Program-made: the position numbers and the translations under genes
Notes under the pieces: model-generated
The model's input: only the letters and a program-made list of their open reading frames with translations
Database searches by the model: none
Told to the model about the DNA's origin: nothing
Part shown: positions 1 through 5,610 of the stretch, one piece after another
How positions within the stretch are numbered: position 1 is the stretch's first letter
Layout: every line of letters begins with the position of its first letter
Assembly: GCA_020216745.1 (NCBI GenBank)
Contig: JAIWNQ010000234.1
Coordinates: 1-10,000, forward strand
Reading direction: 5' to 3'
DNA: 10,000 nt
Source of the DNA: Candidatus Hydrogenedens sp.
GTDB lineage: Bacteria > Hydrogenedentota > Hydrogenedentia > Hydrogenedentales > Hydrogenedentaceae

Positions 1-1053
1 CAATAGTTCGGTGTGAATATATATTTTGTAATTTTCTGCTTCAAGGGATGCCTCTATAAACTGGGAAATATGAGGAAGTAGAAAAGAACATATTTCCTTA
101 TGCATTCGATTTAATACAGCCTCTGGTGGGTTATTAGATGAGACCTGAATGGCTAAAAAGGCTTTCCGTGGTAGTCTTTGATAGGATGAAATTTCGGATT
201 TTTTGAGGATGGTATCGACTGCCTTCTGGATACTTTTTCCTTGAAGTTGTTCAAACAATACACCTTGTAGAGAGTAAAGGTTTTGATTTCTTCTGTCTGT
301 AGAATCGTTCTTTATCAAACAAGATGATAGTTGGTTGCCTAAATCGTTTTCAGGAATTTCCCATGAGATTAGCCAGGTACGAATTTCTTGTTCGGTCGTG
401 TCTGAATGGGTCTGGTTTTCTGTGATTATTTCGAGGTGGTTTTCAACACGGGCAGGGTCTAATTTGGAGATTAAGATACCTGGCAATGCGTTTGCCATTG
501 CTAATCCTACAATCATGCCTATTGCAGTCCATGTTCCGAGTGCAACCCGTGCTGATTCGGAGCGAGCAATCTCTGGACCCAAAGCGTTCAGGGGAATAAC
601 TGCGACCGAGAAAAGGGTCCAGTGGGCACACAGAAGAACGGTGCCATAGATAAAATTTATAATGGAGGTATGATTTATTGGTGGATACCAGAACCCTATC
701 ATGGTAAATATCATGAGGAGGGCACCTGAGAAAATGTATGGACGTCGACGTCCGTATATGGGGATAATTCGCCAACGTCCAGGTCGGGTTGGTGTCTTGT
801 CTGACAATGCACCAACTACGGGACTGCTAAATGCATCCCAAAATGTGCCAATGATAAAAATATATCCAACCAATCCAATGGATACATAGACCATTCTACC
901 CACTCCGCCAGAAGGTGAATAGAAATATAGTCCCCATTGATTGATAACCTCACTACATAATTGCACCCCTATCATAGAAAGGCAAATTGCCAGCCCCTCA
1001 TACCAGCGGAATTCGTTGTGGATAGGTTCGGTATCTGTAGATGTGTTGCTCAT
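1..1053 (-). CDS. GPH/MFS_2-type sugar:cation symporter, 3' end outside window
   Basis: An open frame of 351 codons runs from ATG at 1053 to the left edge without a stop, so the protein is truncated by the window. It is an inner-membrane transporter of the glycoside-pentoside-hexuronide (MelB-like) branch of the major facilitator superfamily. Hydrophobic segments lie at about residues 20-44, 56-80, 104-123, 130-153 and 171-196. The family signature sits in the loop after helix 2: 'WDAFSSPVVGALSDKT' (72-87) followed by 'GRRRPYI' (101-107). That loop is longer than usual, with an extra 'PGRWRIIPIY' (91-100) before the GRRRP motif. After helix 5 the sequence becomes hydrophilic from about residue 197 to the edge (over 150 residues), where a short loop and helix 6 are expected. 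The start follows the glgC stop directly (TAAATG), with GGAAAGG 5 nt upstream inside glgC, so translation is probably coupled. The substrate cannot be read from the sequence. Confidence 0.8.
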   Translation of the reverse strand, partial: MSNTSTDTEPIHNEFRWYEGLAICLSMIGVQLCSEVINQWGLYFYSPSGGVGRMVYVSIGLVGYIFIIGTFWDAFSSPVVGALSDKTPTRPGRWRIIPIYGRRRPYIFSGALLMIFTMIGFWYPPINHTSIINFIYGTVLLCAHWTLFSVAVIPLNALGPEIARSESARVALGTWTAIGMIVGLAMANALPGILISKLDPARVENHLEIITENQTHSDTTEQEIRTWLISWEIPENDLGNQLSSCLIKNDSTDRRNQNLYSLQGVLFEQLQGKSIQKAVDTILKKSEISSYQRLPRKAFLAIQVSSNNPPEAVLNRMHKEICSFLLPHISQFIEASLEAENYKIYIHTELL

Positions 1054-2367
1054 TTATACCTTTCCTATTTGTGTACCATCTGAAATAACAGCATTTTTGT
1101 GGACAACAACGATGCCATCCCGTATCGAATATCCGTCCCCTTCATGGTCTTTTAACTCATCACTTCCACAAATGAACACATTTTTTCCGATGCGGGCATT
1201 ATGGTCAATAATGGCTTTTTTAATTACACTTCCGTCGCCGATACCCATCGGGATGCCTGAGGGATGACGAATATTACCCATTTCAAAAGAATCGGCACCG
1301 CAAATAATGCTATGGTCGACAAGAGTGTCTTTTCGGATAACACTGCGGATGCCGATAATAGAGTTCATTATCTTTGCTGTTTCAATCCGAGCCCCTGAAC
1401 AGATAATCGCATGGTCAACCTCAGAGCGGATAATTCTTGCTCCAGGTAGGGCACGGCGATGTGTATAGATAGGCTGGTCGGGATCGTGAAATTCAAAGGG
1501 TGGGTTATCTCGTGTCATCGCAATACTGACATCATAATATGAACGCACTGTTCCAATGTCTTCCCAGAACCCATCAAACATATGAGCATAAACGCGATGT
1601 AGATTGAGGGCTCCTGGTATCAATTGTTTGCCAAAATCAATCCACTCTAAATGTTCCTTTAATAATCGAATTAACACATCCGCATTAAAAACATAAACAC
1701 CCATTGAAGCGAGATATGGTTTTCCTTCTGCGGATATACCGAATTCATCAAAAAGGGAAGGGGGTGTTATTAATTGCTCTAATATGTTGCTTTCCTTCGG
1801 TTTTTCGACAAACCGTTTAATTTTCCCATCCAAATCTACCTGCATAATTCCAAATTGCGATGCCGAATCCTGTCCTACGGGAAGTGCAGAAACGGTGATA
1901 TCGGCTTCTTTCTGGATGTGTGTTCGGATAAGTTCCCGATAATCCATACGATACAACTGGTCTCCCGATAATATTAAGTAGTATTGTATTTCGGGGTCAT
2001 AAATATGAAGTATATGTTTACGGACAGCGTCGGCTGTTCCTTGAAACCAATCGCCTGTTTCATTGGTTTGCTCTGCTGCAAGGATTGTTACACTTCCCTG
2101 ATGAAATGCATCAAAATGATATGAATTCATAATGTGCCTGTTTAAGGAATGGCTGTTGAATTGTGTCAAAACGACAATACGCATAAACCCTGAATTGATG
2201 CAATTGCTGAGTGGAATATCCACAAGCCGATACCTGCCACACAAAGGGACAGCGGGTTTGGAGCGTAGTTTGGTTAGCGGATATAATCTCGTGCCTCTAC
2301 CCCCACCTAAAACGACTGCCATCACACGTTTACTTAACTTTTGAAAATCAATCCGCCCTATATTCAT
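1054..2367 (-). CDS. glgC: Glucose-1-phosphate adenylyltransferase (ADP-glucose pyrophosphorylase)
   Basis: Makes ADP-glucose and pyrophosphate from ATP and glucose-1-phosphate, the committed step of bacterial glycogen synthesis, in the cytoplasm. The 437-residue length fits the family. The N-terminal nucleotidyltransferase domain has 'GGGRGTRLYPLTKLRSKP' (21-38), the catalytic loop 'SGDQLYRMDY' (134-143; D136 matches E. coli D142) and the glucose-1-phosphate site 'FVEKP' (186-190; K189 matches E. coli K195). 'DFGKQLIP' and 'GFWEDIGT' (266-273) follow, then a C-terminal left-handed beta-helix domain. 'WFQGTADAV' (107-115) and 'GIVVVHKNAVI' near the C terminus resemble cyanobacterial and plant enzymes more than E. 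coli; K424 aligns with the 3-phosphoglycerate-binding lysine of the cyanobacterial enzyme, but allosteric behaviour is not shown. The ATG has AGGAG 8 nt upstream. It lies 23 nt after the prenyltransferase gene and abuts the transporter. Placement with DPA genes is unusual, and no other glycogen gene is in view. Confidence 0.95.
   Translation of the reverse strand: MNIGRIDFQKLSKRVMAVVLGGGRGTRLYPLTKLRSKPAVPLCGRYRLVDIPLSNCINSGFMRIVVLTQFNSHSLNRHIMNSYHFDAFHQGSVTILAAEQTNETGDWFQGTADAVRKHILHIYDPEIQYYLILSGDQLYRMDYRELIRTHIQKEADITVSALPVGQDSASQFGIMQVDLDGKIKRFVEKPKESNILEQLITPPSLFDEFGISAEGKPYLASMGVYVFNADVLIRLLKEHLEWIDFGKQLIPGALNLHRVYAHMFDGFWEDIGTVRSYYDVSIAMTRDNPPFEFHDPDQPIYTHRRALPGARIIRSEVDHAIICSGARIETAKIMNSIIGIRSVIRKDTLVDHSIICGADSFEMGNIRHPSGIPMGIGDGSVIKKAIIDHNARIGKNVFICGSDELKDHEGDGYSIRDGIVVVHKNAVISDGTQIGKV
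1059..1065 (-). promoter_or_regulatory. Ribosome-binding site of the transporter gene, inside glgC
   Basis: On the minus strand GGAAAGG lies 5 nt before the ATG at 1053 and overlaps the last sense codons of glgC (Gly-Lys-Val-stop). The glgC stop and the transporter start are immediately adjacent, which supports this start and suggests translational coupling. Confidence 0.6.
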
Positions 2368-2390
2368 TAAAAACTCTCCTATGACGCATA

Positions 2391-3290
2391 TTAAAAGTTC
2401 AGGAAAGATAGTATTTTACTGCTGTATATAATGCCAACATTCGTGAGAGCCCATAGTAGGACACAGAGGATAATAGGTTTGTCTGAAATTAATACGTTGC
2501 TCGGGTCAGAACCTTCACCATGGTAGCGGACTAAATAGAGGTAGCGGAACAAACCATAAATTACAAAGGGCAGAGTTAGATAAAGACGGTCTGTATGTAA
2601 GCGTTGAATAACCTCTGGTGAACAGGTATAAATGGTAAATGTTATTAAAGCCCCTCCTGAGACAATCAATAGCAATTGGTCTAAATATTCTATGGTGTAA
2701 TAAACCAGCACGGAACGGTGATTCTCCGCATCATCTTTTAGTAATAGTAATTCGCTACGCCTTTTACCCAAACCTAAAAATAGTGCCAGAAATAAGGTGC
2801 ACACAATCAACCAATTTGAGAATACCACGTTGATGGCTACAGCCCCAGCAACAGCCCTCGTCACAAAACCTAAGGCTAACACAAGCACATCAACTAAGAA
2901 AAATTTTTTCCAGATGAGAGAATAACTTACAGTTAAGAAAACATAAACCAAAAGGATAAAGATGAAACGTAGTCCTAATAGTTCACCTAAAGCCAAAGAT
3001 AATATTGCAAGGGATATAGTCAGGAATACCGCAGTTGGGATACTAATTTCTCCACTGGGGATAGGACGTTGCGATTTTTCTGGATGGAGTCGGTCTTTCT
3101 CTATATCGATAATATCATTCAAAATATAGGCAGAACTTGCTGCAAAACAGAATGAGAGGAAGGCAATGAATGAGTATATTAAAGATGAAAGATTAAGCAG
3201 TTCACCTGCAAAAATTAATGCGGCAAAAACAAGGAAATTTTTGGTCCATTGATATACCCGCAACGTTTTGATTAATGAGACAAGAAACAT
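2391..3290 (-). CDS. ubiA: UbiA-family polyprenyl-phosphate phosphoribosyltransferase (Rv3806c type)
   Basis: Predicted to transfer 5-phosphoribose from PRPP to a polyprenyl phosphate, giving polyprenylphosphoryl-5-phosphoribose, the first committed step of DPA synthesis at the inner membrane. The 299 residues form a polytopic membrane protein with about eight or nine hydrophobic helices. The N-terminal 'LRVYQWTKN' (10-18) and the aspartate motif 'NDIIDIEKDRLHPEKSQRP' (58-76; D59, D62, D66) are typical of the Rv3806c branch. So are 'DVLVLALGFVTRAVAGA' (134-150) and 'GKRRSEL' (175-181). Length is close to the mycobacterial enzyme (about 302). The symbol is used in the mycobacterial sense; a quinone-type 4-hydroxybenzoate prenyltransferase is less likely given the motifs and the adjacent dprE1 and dprE2. 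The ATG has GGGAG 7 nt upstream and lies 42 nt after the dprE2 stop. The polyprenyl chain length is unknown. Confidence 0.88.
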   Translation of the reverse strand: MFLVSLIKTLRVYQWTKNFLVFAALIFAGELLNLSSLIYSFIAFLSFCFAASSAYILNDIIDIEKDRLHPEKSQRPIPSGEISIPTAVFLTISLAILSLALGELLGLRFIFILLVYVFLTVSYSLIWKKFFLVDVLVLALGFVTRAVAGAVAINVVFSNWLIVCTLFLALFLGLGKRRSELLLLKDDAENHRSVLVYYTIEYLDQLLLIVSGGALITFTIYTCSPEVIQRLHTDRLYLTLPFVIYGLFRYLYLVRYHGEGSDPSNVLISDKPIILCVLLWALTNVGIIYSSKILSFLNF

Positions 3291-3332
3291 TTATTTTCTC
3301 CCAACCTTTAATAAAATAACTCGTATTTTCAC

Positions 3333-4106
3333 TTATAACTGCGTCCTATAGAAAATAAATCTTGGTAGATGCTGTATTATTAACATGATATACCGCCAAA
3401 ACCATTTTACATACACTACTTGCTTTTTTCGTCTCCATGCAGAGAAGATAATTTTGCCTGCTTCCTCTGGAGTGGCTATGAGTCGTTCAGGTAGATTAAG
3501 ACCGTATGTCATTGCGGTGTCCATAAAACCAGGCTTTACGATAAGTATCTGTATATTTTTAGGACTAAGGCGATGTTGTAGCCCTTCCAGATAACGGGTC
3601 AAAGCACCTTTTGTAGAACCGTAGATGTAATTGCTTTTTCGTCCGCGGTCGCCCGCAACAGAGGAAATGACGATAGCAAAACCATAGTTTCTTTCTTCAA
3701 ACTGAGAGATAACCCTCTCCAGTATCGACACTGCACCTGTATAATTAATGTCAATCGCTTTTTTAATAAGTTTGAAATCTTTTTGTGCTTCTTCCTGAGT
3801 GGGCATATATCCGAAGCAAATAACCAATCCCTCTGGCAAACTGCAAATTTTTTCTGTTACCTTTTCTAAAAAAGCAGGATGTATTTCAAAATCGCTTGCA
3901 TCAAAAAATAAGGTTTGACAAAATACCCCATATCGGATGCGAATATCTTGTGCGATGCGTTCATTTTCTTCCACCTCGATATCCGCAAGAATTAGCGAAT
4001 ATCCATTCTGTGCAAATTGATGTGCGATTGCTCTTCCTACTGCGGAAACGCTCCCTAAAATAAGAACGGATTTTGAAGTGGGTCTTTTTTCATCAGTATT
4101 TAACAT
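3333..4106 (-). CDS. dprE2: Decaprenylphosphoryl-D-2-keto-erythropentose reductase-like SDR (DprE2)
   Basis: NAD(P)H-dependent reductase expected to reduce the 2-keto intermediate made by DprE1 to polyprenylphosphoryl-D-arabinose. The 257-residue single-domain SDR matches the mycobacterial length (about 254). The Rossmann nucleotide loop is 'LGSVSAVGRAIA' (17-28). Likely catalytic residues are N121 ('NYTG'), S149 ('SSVAG') and Y162/K166 ('YGSTK'). 'AGDRGRKSNYIYGSTKGAL' (151-169) and the C-terminal 'FWRYIMLIIQHLPRFIF' (236-252) resemble the equivalent parts of Mycobacterium DprE2, which separates it from generic SDRs. The hydrophobic C-terminal segment could contact the membrane where the lipid substrate lies. 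The start overlaps the end of dprE1 by 7 nt and is preceded by a very strong ribosome-binding site, consistent with coupled synthesis of the two enzymes, which act together. Confidence 0.9.
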   Translation of the reverse strand: MLNTDEKRPTSKSVLILGSVSAVGRAIAHQFAQNGYSLILADIEVEENERIAQDIRIRYGVFCQTLFFDASDFEIHPAFLEKVTEKICSLPEGLVICFGYMPTQEEAQKDFKLIKKAIDINYTGAVSILERVISQFEERNYGFAIVISSVAGDRGRKSNYIYGSTKGALTRYLEGLQHRLSPKNIQILIVKPGFMDTAMTYGLNLPERLIATPEEAGKIIFSAWRRKKQVVYVKWFWRYIMLIIQHLPRFIFYRTQL

Positions 4107-5482
4107 ATCGGTGCTCTCCTCCGTGCTTGAACGATTCCAAGGCGCCGTGCCATTGTTGATGAATAATGGATATTCGGGTCAATTTTCTCCTTGATTTTTG
4201 TGAACTCTTCCCAGCGTGGATATGTCTCTTTGAACATCGATTCGTTCATAAGTTGGTCTTTTGCCAAGTATAATCTACCACCATATCGCAATGTTATACA
4301 GTTTAAATCCTCTACAAAGCAGGCAAGACCTGCATGATTTGGGATATCTAAGGCAAGGGTGTACCCCTCGGTTGGGAACGATAATAAACCTTCGTTTCCT
4401 GCACCGAACCGTTTTAACACGGTCATAAATGAAGACCTCTGTGAAGATACTAATTGTTCTAACAAAACTTTTAAGCCCTTCACTTCATCTCCTGGAAATA
4501 CTACTTGATACTGGATAAACCCTGTTTTGCCATACATGCGATTCCATTCAAGAATGCGGTCTAACGGGAAGAAAAATTTTTCGAGAGGCACAATTTCATA
4601 TCTTGTTTTATTCAAATCATAATACCAAGAATTAAAGATACCTACGGTTCTCTGACTTAAAATCCATGTAGGAGCATCCCATGGCACAGTTATGTCCATC
4701 TTTTTTTTCTGAATTAACGGTGAGTTTCTCCACCGTGGCGGTAAATCTTCTACCTCCGCTATTTTTCCACCCATGAGTACTCCTCGTCCCATATTTTCTT
4801 TCTGGGCAAGGCAATCGAGCCATGCTACGGTATAAGGATATTTTTTATCATACTCTTTCATCTTATCCAGCAGGTCATCTAAATTCTTGGCTTGATAATA
4901 ATCTACATGGAAGTATGCAGTTTTAACCTTTTTTAGCCGTATTTTCGCTGTTCGAATTATCCCTGTTAAGCCAATTCCGCCAATCGTTGCCCAGAATAAA
5001 TCTGCGTTTTCGGTGCGACTACATTGCAAAATATTTCCATCGGCACTCAGCAACTCGAAGGATATAACATGATTGCCGAAGCTTCCTTCTTCGTGATGAT
5101 TTTTACCGTGGATATCGTTGGCAATAGCACCACCAACCGTTACAAACTTTGTGCCTGGACATACGTGTGGCATCCAACCACGCGGTAAAAACACATCAAG
5201 TATCTCTCTCAGGGAAACACCAGCCTCACATTCTAAAATGCCTTCTTCTTCTTGCCAGCTTAAAAAGCGGTTCAGACGCAACATATTCATAATAGCACCG
5301 CCTTCGTTCATGGCAGTGTCTCCATAACTTCGACCTAAACCGCGTGCAAGAATGTCTGGAATGCGCATATCCTTTAATATCGCATTCATTGCTCTCCATT
5401 GTTCGGGGCGGAAAACGTAGCTTTCTTGATAAGCATATCTGCCCCATCCAGTTAATTTTTTCTTTTCCGCAGGTATCACCAT
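4100..5482 (-). CDS. dprE1: Decaprenylphosphoryl-beta-D-ribose 2-oxidase (DprE1)
   Basis: FAD-dependent oxidase predicted to oxidise the C2 hydroxyl of polyprenylphosphoryl-ribose to the 2-keto form, the first half of ribose-to-arabinose epimerisation. At 460 residues it matches Mycobacterium DprE1 (about 461) and aligns along its length by eye. Landmarks are 'LTGWGRYAY' (10-18), the FAD loop 'ARGLGRSYGD' (46-55), 'PGTKFVTVGGAIANDIHGKN' (109-128), 'GSFGNH' (133-138) and 'LFWATIGGIGLTGII' (162-176). Further landmarks are 'EWNRMYG' (312-318), 'GGRLYLAKD' (401-409) and 'MARRL' near the C terminus. K408 matches the catalytic K418 of the M. tuberculosis enzyme, and W221 its W230. Residue 377 is Ala where M. 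tuberculosis has Cys387. The ATG at 5482 is the only sensible start because an in-frame stop lies just upstream; GGGAG is 15 nt away, a long spacing. First gene of the operon. Aldonolactone or alditol oxidases are more distant alternatives. Confidence 0.93.
   Translation of the reverse strand: MVIPAEKKKLTGWGRYAYQESYVFRPEQWRAMNAILKDMRIPDILARGLGRSYGDTAMNEGGAIMNMLRLNRFLSWQEEEGILECEAGVSLREILDVFLPRGWMPHVCPGTKFVTVGGAIANDIHGKNHHEEGSFGNHVISFELLSADGNILQCSRTENADLFWATIGGIGLTGIIRTAKIRLKKVKTAYFHVDYYQAKNLDDLLDKMKEYDKKYPYTVAWLDCLAQKENMGRGVLMGGKIAEVEDLPPRWRNSPLIQKKKMDITVPWDAPTWILSQRTVGIFNSWYYDLNKTRYEIVPLEKFFFPLDRILEWNRMYGKTGFIQYQVVFPGDEVKGLKVLLEQLVSSQRSSFMTVLKRFGAGNEGLLSFPTEGYTLALDIPNHAGLACFVEDLNCITLRYGGRLYLAKDQLMNESMFKETYPRWEEFTKIKEKIDPNIHYSSTMARRLGIVQARRRAPIC
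4116..4122 (-). promoter_or_regulatory. Strong ribosome-binding site for dprE2 inside the dprE1 tail
   Basis: GGAGGAG on the minus strand lies 9 nt before the dprE2 ATG (4106). It is a near-perfect anti-16S match and is the strongest such site in the operon. In the dprE1 frame the same bases encode part of the terminal Arg-Arg-Arg-Ala-Pro-Ile-Cys tail. Confidence 0.75.
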
Positions 5483-5514
5483 AAAATAGATTTATTTCTC
5501 CCTAACTATTAAGA

Positions 5515-5544
5515 TTGTGATTAATAAAATCGTTTTAGTAGTAT
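5515..5544 (+). promoter_or_regulatory. Weak candidate promoter for the GH127 gene
   Basis: TTGTGA (5515-5520), an 18-nt spacer and TAGTAT (5539-5544) is the best-spaced plus-strand pair found in the divergent region, but each box matches only four of six consensus bases. Closer AT-rich boxes such as TATAAA at 5571 and 5580 lack a convincing -35 element. The true start may use another site. Confidence 0.22.
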
Positions 5545-5568
5545 ACAAATTACAGCAAATAGACTCAA

Positions 5569-5596
5569 ATTATAAATGGTATAAAAACAATGTAAA
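5569..5596 (-). promoter_or_regulatory. Sigma70-type promoter for the dprE1-dprE2-ubiA-glgC-transporter operon
   Basis: On the minus strand TTTACA (5596-5591, one mismatch to TTGACA) is followed by a 16-nt spacer and a perfect TATAAT (5574-5569). Transcription would start near 5562 and leave a leader of about 80 nt before dprE1. The -35 box lies 14 nt upstream of the divergent glycosidase start codon, so polymerase bound here would cover that gene's leader. Confidence 0.65.
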
Positions 5597-5610
5597 GAAG
5601 GAATAAGACT

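Noticed and set aside
335..889. Open frames on the plus strand (335-649, 701-889) and an alternative minus-strand frame at 443-775.
   Set aside because: They overlap the continuous minus-strand transporter frame, which shows clear MFS_2 motifs and membrane helices, while these give low-complexity translations without recognisable features.
2391..3290. Quinone or haem biosynthesis UbiA (MenA, UbiA, CyoE).
   Set aside because: The LRxxQWxKN start, the NDxxDxexDrxHPxKxxRP motif and the GKRRSEL segment fit the phosphoribosyltransferase branch, and no quinone or haem gene is nearby.
4100..5482. Annotation as a generic alditol or L-gulono/D-arabinono-lactone oxidase.
   Set aside because: Full-length match to DprE1 motifs, the lysine equivalent to K418, and adjacency to dprE2 and the Rv3806c-type UbiA make DprE1 far more likely.
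5525..5537. Inverted repeat TAAAA-TCG-TTTTA in the divergent region as a possible operator.
   Set aside because: The 5-bp arms are pure A/T and too short to distinguish from chance without comparison to relatives.
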